The position numbers and the translations under genes were made by a program. The notes below the pieces were generated by a model. That model was not told the DNA's origin and made no database searches. It worked only from the letters and a program-made list of their open reading frames with translations. From Heloderma charlesbogerti (taxonomy: Eukaryota > Chordata > Lepidosauria > Squamata > Helodermatidae): a stretch of 64,000 nucleotides of DNA. The stretch is from contig JANEZZ010002887.1 of the NCBI GenBank assembly GCA_026122225.1, positions 1,054,001-1,118,000 of the forward strand, read 5' to 3'. Positions 43,291-55,500 of this stretch are shown here, piece after piece. Numbering within the stretch: the first letter of the stretch is position 1; each line of letters opens with the position of its first letter.

Positions 43291-43504
43291 GGCCTCACAT
43301 TATATAGCATGCAGCTGATCCCTCTTTGTGTTTACTCTAGAGTAAGTGCACAGACTGGCACCACCTTGCACTGGGAGGGGAGGTTTCAACTTTTCCCCCT
43401 CAGGTTTGCCTCATTCCTGAAATTCCACCCCCACCATGCTTCGTTGCTTAATTAGTATATCCTTCTTACCAAGGCATCTATCTATATAATACAAACAACA
43501 AACC

Positions 43505-43930
43505 CTACAGATGAATGAGAATTTCGCCTCAGTTTGCAAATGAGAACTTGCCTCATTTCCAAGTTCCAACCCCAAAAACAAAGACAAGCATTTTTCGGGA
43601 AATGCACATTCCCAAGCTTGTGATCACATTCTAAAAATGTGTATTTTTTAAAAAGTGCACTTTTAAATGTGCATTTTTCAAAGGATATGCATTTTCAGGC
43701 TTTAGTCAATGGGGGAGAAGTGCACACTTCTTTAAAAATGTGCACCAAAATCCACACATTTCCCATTGAAAATGCACACTTTTCCTGTTCAAACAAAAAG
43801 AAAAACAGGTGGCAACTGAGAACAGGGGAGAGGAGAATCCAGCTTCGTGGTGGAGTTCAGAGGACCTCTGTGGAGTTCAGAGGACCTCTGCAAACTCGAG
43901 CATCCCTGGTTCTCCCATCCTTAACAAAGG
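43505..43930. mobile_element. AT-rich hAT-like repeat, family F, second copy
   Basis: 'acagatgaatgagaatttcg' begins the unit and 'gcatccctggttctcccatcc' ends it. The interior carries 'gtgcacttttaaatgtgcatt'-like units. A 21-bp direct duplication ('gtggagttcagaggacctct') sits at about 43851-43891. Confidence 0.35.
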
Positions 43931-44646
43931 CTCCAATCCTGACAAGAAAAATACTAGAAAGGTGCAGAAAAGGAAGGCGAACATCCAGCTGGCCCAAACA
44001 TTATGTAATCTTCCCTGCATCTATGTGCCAACATCACCAGAGCCTCATCAGTGATATTACTCCAGGAATGGGTTTATAGGAGCAGCTTTAATAACGTGAT
44101 ATGGTACATTCTGTTCTGTCTGGATGGCAACTGGGTATGGTATGGGTGGGGGGAGGGGTTTCCCTTCCAATACCCAACAATATTATTTTGGTATCTGCTA
44201 CTTCATTATATTTTATTCCAACTGAGATGAACTCATAACTTAAGGGCAGACACACTCAAAACAAATCTTTGGCAAGTGCATCCACATATGTGAAGCTTAG
44301 CAGTTTTACCCTGTTGGTTTTTCTTTTTTCCTCTCTCTTTTTTCCTTTCTTTCTTTGCCATCCTGATCTTGAGTATACATGAGGTATGTTTACAATCCAG
44401 GCTCTAAAATTAGAAGCAGACTGTCAGGTTACTGTCTTCTCATGACATTAGCCTGATGAGCACGCAATCCTTCTCCAGCTGGACTAACAGCAGACTCAGA
44501 AATAAAAGCAAAAATGTGGTATTAATAATCTTTGATCTTCTTTAGCACCATTAGGAGAACCTGAGTCTTCCTCTTGCTTTCAAATAACAAAATTCAGCAC
44601 ACTGCTTGTATAATCAAGCCCTTTTGCAGTCTTTCAGACATTAAGG
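43931..44646. other. Unassigned sequence
   Basis: No supported feature. Confidence 0.4.
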
Positions 44647-44741
44647 CTGTAGTTCTATATGCGCTTTCCTAGGAGTAAACCCAATGAATTTCATGGGGCT
44701 TATTTCTGAGTAGACATGCATAGGATTGCACTGTAACAGCA
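44647..44741. mobile_element. MITE family C
   Basis: 'tagttctatatgcgctttcc', 'aggagtaaacccaatgaat' and 'tgagtagacatgcataggattgca' form the hairpin. It is followed 11 bp later by a family A element. Confidence 0.55.
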
Positions 44742-44751
44742 ATCCTATAGA

Positions 44752-44872
44752 TCAGGAGCTGGGCAACCTGGTGCCCTCTAGATGTTTTGGATGGCAACTC
44801 CCATGATCCCTGACCACTGATGCTGCCTGGGGCTGATGGGAGTTCTTGGCCAAAACATCTGGAGGGCTTACT
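44752..44872. mobile_element. Fold-back MITE, family A
   Basis: 'gggcaacctggtgccctctag', 'atgttttggatggcaactccca' and the partner 'gggagttcttggccaaaacatctggagg'. Confidence 0.65.
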
Positions 44873-44925
44873 TATGCCTACTAGAGCTGTTTACAACTAC
44901 TAGAGATGTTACTTGCGACTACTAT

Positions 44926-44998
44926 AGACAATTACTCAAAAGAAAGTCCCATTAAGTTCAATGGGGTTTATTCCCAAGTTCAGTACGCAATTCTATGG
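44926..44998. mobile_element. MITE family C fragment
   Basis: 'ttactcaaaagaaagtccc' and 'gttcaatggggtttattccc' plus 'cgcaattctatgg' keep the centre and right arm. Confidence 0.5.
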
Positions 44999-45727
44999 CC
45001 CTGGGGTGCTGTTCCTGAGGCCATGAGGGATCAGATTCCCTGAGGCCAGAGACAGAGCTCTGACCATGGAGGAGGAGATAAGACCTTGGATCCCCACTCC
45101 CCACCCCATGGAAAGATGTGCAGGTCTTACATTCCCTGACATAGGAGATCCAATGTGAAGAGAGGGAAAAGTGGGCAGATCAGGGGAGGTTCTGGATACT
45201 CAGCCCCCCACCATGCCCCCCGATATGAGGGAATGTTTAGACCAGCCTGAGAACTGGTCTAAATGTAGAAAGAAATAGTACTATTGCTTTGTTTTGTTTT
45301 TCAAAACTAAGAAGAAAGCAGCAATGAACACTGCTCCTCCATCCCTTCCACTTGTCTGGCAGGACAGGAGCCGAAATAAAGATAGGATTTCAGCCAAAGT
45401 AGGCAGAGGACTTCAGTTTAAATAGCTAACAAGAACAGTACAATAAACTTGCCATAGTTTCCTGGAAAGGACTCCTTTCACTTAAATAGGTGTACTGCAG
45501 ACAGAAATGCAACAAATGCGCCTTCTCCCATTATCTCACCATCACAGAAAGGAAATTTGCATCCATTGAATTTTTACCTGCCAGGCAGCTGTAGAAAGCA
45601 CAGGAGCTGAACCAGAAATGTGGGACGAGGGGGAGCAGATTTTGTAATATCTGTACTGGACTGACCATATGATATGATAATGTAAGAGTTTATTTACTCA
45701 AACTGGGACTTGGAACTGTGTATAGTT
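44999..45727. other. Unassigned sequence
   Basis: No supported gene or repeat. Confidence 0.4.
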
Positions 45728-45921
45728 CCAGTAACTACAACTAAAGGATATTGTAGAGCTGGAAAAAGTGCAGAAAAGGGCAACAAAAATAATCAGGGGG
45801 CTGGAACATCTCCTCTGTGAGAGAAGGTTACAACAGCTGGGATTGTTTAGTTTTGAAAAAAGGAGGGTAAGGGAGACATGATAGAGGTCTACAAAATTAT
45901 GCATCGTGTGGAGAATGTGGA

Positions 45922-47288
45922 TGTTGTTCAGTCCTTAAGTCGTGTCCGACTCTTCGTAACCCCATGGACCATAGCACACCAGGCCATCCTGTCCTCCGCT
46001 CTCTCCCGGAGTGTGCTCAAGTTCATATTCATTGCATCGGTGATGCTATCTAGCCATCTCATCCTCTGCCATCCCCTTCTCCTTTTGCCTTCAATCTTTC
46101 CCAGCATCAGTGACTTTTCCAGGGAGTTTTCTCTTCGCATTTGGTGGCCAAAATATTTGAGCTTCAGCTTCAGTATCTGTCCTTCCAATGAGCAGTCAGG
46201 GTTGATTTCCTTTAGGATTGACTGATTTGACCTCCTTGCAGTCCAAGGGACTCGTAAGAGTCTTCTCCAGCACCACAGTTCGAAAGCATCAATTCTTCGG
46301 CGCTCAGCCTTCCTTATAGTCCAGCTCTCACAGCCATGTGTTGCTACTGGGAAAACCATAGCTTTGATTATATGAACCTTTGTTGGCAAGGTGATGTCTC
46401 TGCTTCTGTCTAGGTTTGCCATAGCTTTCCTCCCAAGGAGCAAGCGTCTTTTAATTTCATGGCTACAGTCACCGTCTGTGGTGATCTTGGAGCCCAAGAA
46501 AATAAAATCTGTCACTGCTTCCATTTCCTCCCCTTCTATATGCCAGGAAGTGATGGGGCCAGACGCCATCATCTTAGTTTTTTTAATGTTGAGTTTCAAA
46601 CCAGCTTTTGCATTCTCCACTTTCACCCTCAACAAGAGGCTCTTGAGATCCTCTTCGCTTTCTGCCATTAGGGTGATATCGTCTGCGTATCTGAGGTTGT
46701 TGATAATTCTCCCGGCAGTCTTAATTCCGACCTGTGATTCATCCAACCCGGCGTTTCTCATGATGTACTCTGCTTATAAGTTAAATAAGCAGGGCGACAA
46801 TATACAGCCTTGTCATACTCCTTTTCCCAATTTTGAACCAATCGGTTGTTCCATGTCTCGTTCTTACTGTTGCTTCTTGACCCTCGTAAAGGTTTCTCAG
46901 GAGACAGGTAAGGTGGTCTGGTACTCCCATCTCTTTCAGAATTTGCCAGAGTTTGTTGTGATCCACACAATCAAAGGCTTTAGCATAGTCAATGAAGTAG
47001 AAAAAGATGTTTTTCTGGAATTCTCTTGCTTTCTCCATGATCCAGCGAATGTTGGCGATTTAATCTCTAGTTCCTCTGCCTCTTCGAAACCCAGTTTGTA
47101 CTTCTGGTAGTTCTCGGTTCACATACTGCTGAAGCCTAGCTTGTAGGATTTTGAGCATCACCTTGCTGGCATGTGAAATGAGCGCAATTGTATGGTAGTT
47201 TGAACACTCTTTGGCATTGCCCTTCTTTGGAATTGGAATGCAAACTGACCTTTTCCAGTCCTGTGGCCACTGCTGAGTGTTCCAAATT
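45922..47288 (-). mobile_element. BovB LINE, 5'-truncated, nested in LINE
   Basis: The perfect duplication 'tggagaatgtgga' lies at 45909-45921 and 47289-47301. The copy spans from the BovB 3' end ('cttaagtcgtgtccgactct' on the plus strand) to the beginning of the RT domain ('WNTQQWPQDWK' region), a classic 5' truncation. The CAA tail is reduced to almost nothing. Confidence 0.9.
45928..47288 (-). pseudogene. BovB RT and C-terminal domain, truncated and disrupted
   Basis: The RT C-terminal half and C-terminal domain are open for 277 codons (46761 to 45928), including catalytic 'YADDITLMAE'. Upstream, motif A 'FIDYAKAFDCVDH' is in another frame (46781-47038) after a one-base insertion near 46825, and a stop falls near 46776. 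The endonuclease is absent. The copy is more diverged from the two full copies than those are from each other. Confidence 0.85.
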
Positions 47289-47733
47289 TGGAGAATGTGG
47301 AGAGGGAGACATTTTTCTCCCTCTCTTAAAGTACTAGAACCCAGGATCGTCCTGTGAAGCTGATTGGTGGGAGATTCAGGACAGATAAAAGGAAGAACTT
47401 CTCCACACAGTGCATAGTTGAACTATGGAATTCGCTACCACAGGATGTAGCGATGGCCACCAATTCGAATGGCTTTAAAAGGCAGCTGGATAAATTCCTG
47501 GAGGAAAAGGCTATCAATGCTACTAGTCTTGATGGCCATATGCTACCTCCATTACCAGAGGCAGTGAGCCTATGTACACCAGTTGCTGGGGAACATGGGT
47601 GGGAGGGTGCTGTTGTGCTCATGCCCTGCTTGTGGGTTCCTGGTCAACAGCTGGATGGCCACTGGGTGAACAGAATGCTGGACTAGATGGACCCTTGGTC
47701 TGATCCACCATGGCTCTTCTTATGTTCTTATGA

Positions 47734-48500
47734 CTGTTCTAATTGGGCACAACAGTTACTCTTTTGAAGTGGACACAGGCAGGGGTTCTGAAAAGGAGGT
47801 AATAACTGGTTTATAATACATGCCGGAAACTGTTGACAGGCAACTTCGCGGTCCTTGCCCTTCTCTCCCTCCTTATGGTTCTTTGACTTTAAACCAGAGT
47901 TGGACTGGTCAGCCCAGGGCCAGCATCAAGGGTAGGCATGGTTGGACACCTGCCAAGGGTCCACACCTGAGCAGGGGCTCCCTGGAGTTGCTTCTCCTCT
48001 TCCCCATTGCAACCTGCCTGCTTACCTACCTCTCGCTCTGGCCAGACAATGGTGGTGGGAAGAAAGAAGAGTACTGCCTATTTGTTCACTGCATCTCTGT
48101 CAACCAAGACAGTGGTAGAAATGATGAAAAATAGGATGAGGAGCAATAGCAGGTGGTGATGATGGTGGTGAGGAGGTAGACTCACTGAGGGAGGAGGCCA
48201 TATAGGGTGCCTTGCCCAAGAGCCCACAAAATATTGGAGTCAGCACTGGGTCAGCCCATCAAATAGAGGATACCTTCAAATAGAAGACTTTCTTCTGAAA
48301 GCTCTTCAAATAGAGGTCTGTCCTCTGTAAAGTAGGATACTTGGCCACCCTATACTGGCATGCCACTGCCAACTCACATCTAAGGTGATTGGCCCACAGT
48401 GTCCTTGTAGCACATGCCTGTTACTGTGATGTATGTGCTTATATTGTTTTATATAATCAAGGTTAATACAGAGTTAGGGAGTGAGTGAAAGGTGGGAGGG

Positions 48501-48537
<37 letters not shown>

Positions 48538-48879
48538 GGGGGGGATTCTGAGGTTATAAAAGGAATAAACTGACAGTTAGGCATCACATAAGGCCTTAGG
48601 GACTGAAGAAGCAATATCTAGTTAGTGGGGTTTGGGAACTAGGATTTAGAAAGGGTAGAGTAGGTAGGTTAGGACCAAGCATAGATTAATAATATATAAA
48701 TCCATCTTCCTGTATTGGATACTTTTTTATTTCTTTGTTTTTAATATACAGTCCAACATGTGCCTTATTGCACTACCATTATAAAATCTATTTCCTTGTT
48801 ACTTCTCCTTTAGCAGGTTGAAAGAACCAATTGAGCATACTGAGTTTCTGTAGAACTCAGAGAGAGTAAAAGGGCTGAA
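47734..48879. other. Unassigned, with (GT)n
   Basis: No supported gene. A (GT)n microsatellite runs at about 48501-48530, followed by a poly-G run. Confidence 0.45.
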
Positions 48880-49734
48880 GCTTGGGTGTCAGTGGGAACA
48901 ACTAAACCAGGAGAAAGCAGGTGTTTCCCAAGGGTTTTGTTTCTCAGTTTCAGAGGTGGCAGCTGAAGAAAAGGTGGAACCCAGGCAGGAACATCACAGT
49001 CCTGCTTTCCCAAGGCTCAGGTTTGACTAGCAGACCAAGGTCAATAACCAGGAGACCCTTGAGAGTTCCACACAGATTAGAGAGCAGAGACAAGGCAGTC
49101 AGCAAGAGAACCAAGGCATTGCAGCAAACAGGGTTCAGCCAAGAAGAATGGTCAACAGGCAGTCCACAAGGTGCTCACAATAGATTCAATCCAAGGGGGA
49201 GTTAGGTAAGGCACCACAGCTGACAAGGTTCAGGCAGGAAGCATAGTCAAAAGGCAGTCTGGAGATATTCACGAGGGGCTCAGTCCAATAGAGAGGTATG
49301 GGGCCTAGGACTGGAGCCAGAACAGTAGGACAAAGAACGTTTCCAGTAACTCTTCAGGCTCCCAACTGCTGTTCTTAAGCAGAGGCTGTCAAACCACACT
49401 CAGGATCCAGCTGTTGCTTGTTAGTAGCTTCTGGACAGAGTCTCCTCTTGAGGAGCCCCCTTATTCCCAAGGAGTCCTCTGCTGAAGCCAGGCACTTCTG
49501 AGCTCGAGGAGTCTGGCCTGCCTCTTCAGGCTACGTTGCTCCCAGGAGGTTGGGGGTCTCTCCTCTCTGAGGTCAAAGTGGGTCCCCCTCCTCCTGTGGG
49601 GGTAGGCCCTGGCAGGCATTACTGAGGGCCCAGGCTCCTCCAGGCCTTCTGACCTTGACAGGTCCTAAGCCTCAGCAGCTGCTGCAGGCTCTGGGTCTTC
49701 CTCTGAGGTGGATCGATCTAGTGGTGGCATGACA
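48880..49734 (-). repeat. LTR-like or unclassified repeat
   Basis: The minus strand begins TGTCATGCC at 49734. The interior has many short direct repeats of the type 'aggcagtc', 'aaggttcaggcagg', 'cagtccaa'. The composition resembles 19105-19630. The far end is not defined and no coding is present. Confidence 0.3.
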
Positions 49735-50175
49735 CACAGTATGCCAAAACCTATCAGAGCTGGATCTTGTATATGCTGAACACTTCCCACAAGCACCTTG
49801 CCATGGGCTAATGTGAGTGCTGCCTTCCTGAAGATGACTTGGGTCAGATGATCACAAGAATCAGCTTCCATTATAATAAAAAAGCACATTGTTCCTTACA
49901 ACATTCAAGCCATAGAAATAGTGCAACTGTATATTTGATAGGACTGTTCCTTTTGCAGCGTATATTTATATTTCGACCAATGAGCAACAAACACACAGAA
50001 AATATTTATATGGAAATTCACAAAATTTGCTTTTAGAGTAAACCTCATTGTCTGGACTGTTACCAAATGTGCGCCTCTAGACATGTGTACAAACTTCTGC
50101 ATGTTCTCAAGGCATGCATTCATTAAGAGAACTTTTAGCCTTGGCAATAGGGTGTCTGCCAAGAGGGGAGCCACT
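49735..50175. other. Unassigned sequence
   Basis: No supported feature. Confidence 0.4.
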
Positions 50176-50561
50176 GACCTGGTTCACATGACAGCCCACT
50201 GTGGGTTACTTTACCCATGGGGGCTGTCATGTTGTGCTGGGCACCCACAAGCACCATTTTTGCATGGCCCCCATGGGCACCCAGCTTGCTGTGGGTTGCC
50301 GTGTTGTGGCAACCCCAGTGGCAGGGGTTGTTTGAGGGTTAGACAACCCCCAAATAACCCATGGCCTGTTTTAGGGTCATTTCAGGCTTGTCTGACCCTC
50401 AAATAATCCCTGCTGCCTGGGTTCGCACAACACAACAACTGAGAGCAAGCAAGGTGTTCATGGGCACCTTGCAAAAAATGGTGCCCATGGGTGCCCAGCA
50501 TGATGCAATTGCCCCCACAGGTAAATTAACCCCAGTGCGCTGTTGTATCATGCAAACCAAC
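50176..50561. mobile_element. 386-bp fold-back element, unclassified
   Basis: The left half ('ggttcacatgacagccc', 'gggttactttacccatgggg', 'gtgctgggcacccacaagca', 'gggttgtttgagggtta') is followed by its degenerate complement in reverse order, ending 'gttgtatcatgcaaacc'. The inner arms around 50330-50405 pair 'gacaacccccaaataaccc' with a 'gtctgaccctcaaataatccc' repeat rather than a strict complement, so the centre is more complex than a simple hairpin. Confidence 0.55.
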
Positions 50562-52259
50562 TCGCTCACACACACATACACGCTGGCTGCTTCAAAACAG
50601 GGGAATTTATTAAAGATACTCAAGAATGTAAGATGTACATGCATTAGTCAGGGAAATTAACTTGGTAGAGTGTTCATAAACCAAAATAAGCAAGACATAC
50701 ACAGTGCTCAACAGATGTGGAGAGAACCAGGTCATGGGGAAATCAGCTTAATTCTCTTAGTGGCTGAACTGAGGGATACAGTCCATCAGCTAGGTGGTAG
50801 AAATGCATGTAAAATTTGGGCTGATGTGGGCCAGGCTTCTGAGTCCAAGGAGGATAAGGATAAACAAATAGGAAGCCCTAATGTTATTGGGAGAGGAAGA
50901 GAAAGATGTGGGGTGAGTTTGTAAGATCAGGGAGGAAAGGAAGGATTTCAAAGAGGCATGTCCTAACAGTGGGTAGTGTGATCAGGCTCGCCCTGGTACA
51001 CAGTGCTATAACAAAAGGGGATGGTAAGACAAGGTTACCTATGACTAGAACACACCCACTCTGGTTTCCAGAGCCTTGTGTACTTCTGACCTTGTTTGCA
51101 GCCTCAGATGATCACATCCACTGTCATGTGTCAAACCAGCTTCTTCAAAGGCATGACATAGTAAAGAGCAAACAATGTAGGAGACCCAGACGTAGTCCTT
51201 CCCACTAGATGGTCTGGGAAAGGTTTATACTACATGGGTTGAATGACAGTATAACTATTAGGTTGGATTATACTATAATCCAACCTAATATTGTCCAAAA
51301 TTAGACTGAATTTGTACATTTGCGCGCACACATACACACACCAGAAAAGAAGGTGCAGAGTAGGAAGCTATGAATTGTAGGTGAAGGCCCTCTTGAGCAA
51401 TATAGAGTTTCAAAAGACACCCCTCCTTGTTTTGAGTAACCTGCTTCTGAAGCTGAAGACTATGATGCATTGAAACTCCTGAGTCTCAGTGGGCAAAGGA
51501 AAAAAATAGGTCTGTTTAAAAAGGAATCACGGAGGGTCTTTGTGATGACGTGAAAAACTGACCAACCAGGCTGTGATGAGTCTGGGCAAAAAGTAGCAGA
51601 GCAGATGGCAGAACAACAGTGTACCATGACTCTTAATGTTTCTATCTGGGCCTGTCCGAGAGCAATGGAACTCTGGGGTTTGCCACGCTCCAAAAAGCAG
51701 ATGAAATCCTGCCATTGCCAACAATGGGGGAGGCTGGGAGACCAAGCTGGGCATGGTCCCAGTATGTTGTTACTGGTCCAATAGACATTGATGGAACTGA
51801 AAGGTAAGCCGAAACTGTACACGGAGAACTCAGAACGTGGGATTTTTATACAGTTTTAACAAAAGTTTCAGTGGGACAAAAGGGTGGCATTTCTATCACA
51901 ACAAAGTCACAAAGGAGTTACAGGAAGTTCTCTAGGTGTTGACAACAGCCATTCTGGGCTGAAACAATAAAGTTGTAACACCTCTTGGCTTGAGTCATCA
52001 CTAAAACAAAGGGTGATTTGGAAGGGGCAAACAAATCAAGAAAGTGCTGAGCCTCTACCTATTCAGAAACAGTGACCTTTCCGAAAACTTAAGAAATTCC
52101 TGGTCTTACACCTGAACAGGTGATTATAATATGCATGGGAATATCACTTCAGGGTTGGCACATGCATGCATAATTATATTAGCATTTCCTCATCCTAGGG
52201 CAATATTTGCAGTTTTGTTTAGATTGGTATTGCTAGAAATGACCCTGTGTAAGTGACCT
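50562..52259. other. Long unassigned stretch with one perfect palindrome
   Basis: No supported gene or interspersed repeat in 1.7 kb. A perfect inverted repeat with 16-bp arms and a single-base centre lies at 51257-51289. Confidence 0.45.
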
Positions 52260-52270
52260 GAAGGGTTATT

Positions 52271-55200
52271 GTTGTTGTTGTTGTTCAGTCGTTCAGTCGT
52301 GTCCGATTCTTCATGACCCCATGGACCATAGCACGCCAGGCCTTCCTGTCCTGCGCTCTCTCCCGGAGCGTGCTCAAGTTCATATTCATTGCATCTGTGA
52401 TGCTATCTAGCCATCTCATCCTCTGCCGTCCCCTTCTCCTTTTGCCTTCAGTCTTTCCCAGCATCAGGGTCTTTTCCAGGGAGTTTTCTCTTCGCATTAG
52501 GTGGCCAAAATATTGGAGCTTCAGCTTCATTATCTGTCCTTCCAATGAGCACTCAGGGTTGATTTCCTTTAGGATGGACTGATTTGACCTCCTTGCAGTC
52601 CAGGGGACTCGTAAGAGTCTTCTCCAGCACCACAGTTCGAAAGCATCGATTCTTCGGCGCTCAGCCTTCCTTATAGTCCAGCTCTCACAGCCATACATTA
52701 CTACTGGGAAAACCATAGCTTTGATTAGACGGACCTTTGTCGGCAAGGTGATGTCTCTGCTTCTTACTATGCTGTCTAGGTTTGCCATAGCTTTCCTCCC
52801 AAGGAGCAAGCGTCTTTTAATTTCATGGCTACAGTCACTGTCTGCGGTGATCTTGGAGCCCAAGAAAGTAAAATCTGTCACTGCTTCCATTTCTTCCCCT
52901 TCTATATGCCAGGAAGTGATGGGGCCAGATGCCATCATCTTCATTTTTTTAATGTTGAGTTTCAAACCAGCTTTTGCACTCTCCTCTTTCACCCTCAACA
53001 AGAGGCTCTTTAGATCCTCTTCACTTTCTGCCATTAGGGTGGTATCGTCTGCATATCGGAGGTTGTTGATAATTCTCCCAGCAATCTTAATTCCGACCTC
53101 TGATTCATCCAACCCGGCATTTCTCATGATGTACTCTGCATATAAGTTAAATAAGCAGGGTGACAATATGCAGCCTTGTCGTACTCCTTTCCCAATTTTG
53201 AACCAATCGGTTGTTCCATGTCTGGTTCTTACTGTTGCTTCTTGACCCTCGTACAGGTTTCTCAGGAGACAGGTAAGGTGGTCTGGTACTCCCATCACTT
53301 TAAGAATTTGCCACAGTTTGTTGTGATCCACACAATCAAAGGCTTTAGCGTAGTCAATGAAGCAGAAATAGACGTTTTTCTGGAATTCCCTTGCTTTCTC
53401 CATGATGCAGCGAATGTTGGCGATTTGATCTCTAGTTCCTCTGCCTCTTCTAAACCCAGCTTGTACTTCCGGTAGTTCTCGGTTCGCATACTGCTGAAGC
53501 CTAGCTTGTAGGATTTTGAGCATCACCTTGCTGGCATGTGAAATGAGCGCAATGGTGCGGTAGTTTGAACACTCTTTGGCGTTGCCCTTCTTTGGAATTG
53601 GAATGTAAACTGACCTTTTCCAGTCTTGTGGCCACTGTTGAGTGTTCCAGATTTGTTGGCATATTGAATGCAGCACTTTAACAGCATCATCTTTTAGGAT
53701 TTTAAATAGCTCGGCTGGAATACTGTCATCTCCGCTAGCTTTGTTGTTACTAATGCTTCCTAAGGCCCACTTGACTTCACTCTCGAGGATGTCCGGCTCA
53801 AGTTCAGTGAGCGCACTATCATGGCTATCAGGAACATTCAGATCTTTCCTGTATAGTTCTTCTGTGTATTCTTGCCACCTCTTCTTAATCTCATCTGCTT
53901 CTGTTAGGTCCCTGCCTTCTTTGTCCTTTATCATGCCCGTCTTTGCACAAAACGTTCCCTTGAGATCTCCAATTTTCTTGAAGAGATCTCTAGTCTTTCC
54001 CATTCTATTGTTTTCTTCGATTTCTTTGCATTGTTCATTTAAGAAGGCCTTCTTGTCTCTCCTTGCTATTCTCTGGAACTCTGCATTCAGTTGGGTATAT
54101 CTTCCCCTTTCTCCCTTGCTTTTCGCTTCCCTTCTTTCGTGAGCTACTTGTAAAGCCTCATCAGACAGCCACTTTGCTTTCTTGCATTTCTTTTTCTTTG
54201 GGATGGATTTCGTTGCTGCCTCCTGAACAATGTTACGGACCTCCGTCCATAGTTCCTCAGGCACTCTGTCTATCAGGTCTAATCCCTTAAATCTATTCCT
54301 CACCTCCACTGTATATTCATCAGGGATATGATTAAGGTCATACCTGAACGGTTTAGTGGTTTTCCCAACGTTCTTCAATTTAAGCCGAAATTTTGCAAGC
54401 AGCTCATGATCTGAGCCACAGTCAGCTCCAGGTCTTGTTTTTACTGACTGTATGGAGCTTCTCCATCTTTGGCTGCAAAGGACATAATCAATCTGATTTC
54501 GATATTGACCATCTGGTGACGTCCATGTGTAGAGTCGCCTCTTGTGCTGTTGGAAAAGAGTGTTTGCTATGATCAGCGTGTTCTCTTGGCAAAACTCTAT
54601 TAGCTTTTGTCCTGCTTCATTTTGTACACCAAGGCCATGCCTGCCTGTTATCCCGGTGATTTCTTGACTTCCTACTTTAGCATTCCAATCCCCTATGATG
54701 AAGAGGACATCTTTTTTTGGTGTTAGTTCTAGAAGGTGTTGGAGGTCTTCATAGAACCGATCAACCTCAGCTTCTTCGGCCTCAGTGGTTGGGGCATAGA
54801 CTTGAATTACTGTGATGTTGAATGGTTTGCCTTGGATTCGTACTGAGATCATTCTATCATTTTTAAGATTGTACCCCAGTACTGCTTTTCCCACCCTTTT
54901 GTTGACTATGAGTGCTACTCCATTTCTTCTAAGGGATTCTTGCCCACAATAGTAGATATGATGGTCACCTGAATTAAATTCGCCCATGCCTGTCCATTAT
55001 AGTTCGCTGATTCCCAAGATGTCGATGTTCAATCTTGCCATCTCATGTTTGACCACCTCCAGTTTACCTTGATTCATTGATCTGACATTCCAGGTTCCTA
55101 GACAATATTGTTCTTTACAGCATCGGATTTTCTTTTCACCACCAGACACATCCACAGCTGAGTGTCCTTTCGGCTTTGGCCCAGCCGCTTCACTCTTTCT

Positions 55201-55490
55201 GGCGCTACTTGGAAATACCCTCTGCTCTTCCCCAGTAGCATATTGGACACCTTCCGACCTGAGGGGCTCATCTTCCGGCGTCATCTCTTTTAGCCTTGTG
55301 ATACGTTCCATGGGGTTTTCTTGGCAAGAATACTGGAGTGGGTTGCCATTTCCTTCTCCAGTGGACCACATTTTGTCAGAACTCTCTGCCATGACCTGTC
55401 CGTCTTGGGTGGCCCTGCACGGCATAGCTTATGGCTTCACTGAGTTACGCAAGCCCCTTCGCCACAACAAGGCAGTGATCCATGAAGGGG
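52271..55490 (-). mobile_element. BovB LINE, full length (second copy)
   Basis: 3220 bp between the 10-bp duplication 'aagggttatt' (52261-52270 and 55491-55500). The 5' start and 3' CAA tail are identical in position to the copy at 31690-34911. It sits in otherwise unassigned DNA. High similarity to the other full copy and intact termini point to recent insertion. Confidence 0.95.
52285..55425 (-). pseudogene. BovB ORF (endonuclease-RT), one nonsense codon
   Basis: The start at 55425 ('MPCRATQDGQVMAES') and the frame run uninterrupted to the end at 52285, except for one TAA at 54997-54999 in the endonuclease ('LGISEL*WTGMG'). The other full copy has a lysine codon there, so one base change is responsible. 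Downstream of it 900 codons stay open: the rest of the endonuclease, the basic linker 'KSIPKKKKCKKAKWLS', RT with 'FIDYAKAFDCVDH', 'GVRQGCILSP' and 'YADD' near 53045-53056, and the C-terminal domain. One leucine codon is missing in 'ELLAKF'. Translation could in principle restart at the Met after the stop, but the endonuclease N-terminus would be lost. Confidence 0.92.
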
Positions 55491-55500
55491 AAGGGTTATT

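Larger units (their letters stand above)
45728..47733 (+). mobile_element. CR1/L3-like LINE 3' region, split by BovB
   Basis: The left part (45728-45921) encodes '[19 protein letters not shown]' and '[13 protein letters not shown]', then a one-base shift into '[15 protein letters not shown]', the C-terminal block of CR1-group ORF2. The right part (47302-47733) continues with 'KNFSTQCIVELWNSLP', 'DVAMATNSNGFK', 'LDKFLEEKAI', then a 3' UTR ending 'ctagatggacccttggtctga' and 'cttcttatgttcttatg'. The 1367-bp BovB interrupts it at a 13-bp duplication. The exact clade within the CR1/L3 group is uncertain. Confidence 0.75.

Noticed and set aside
42815..43930. Regularly spaced 'tgtgcattttt' units that could look like an array
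   Set aside because: Units are degenerate, the spacing is irregular, and the same pattern is part of a dispersed AT-rich repeat family. Not a CRISPR or a satellite.
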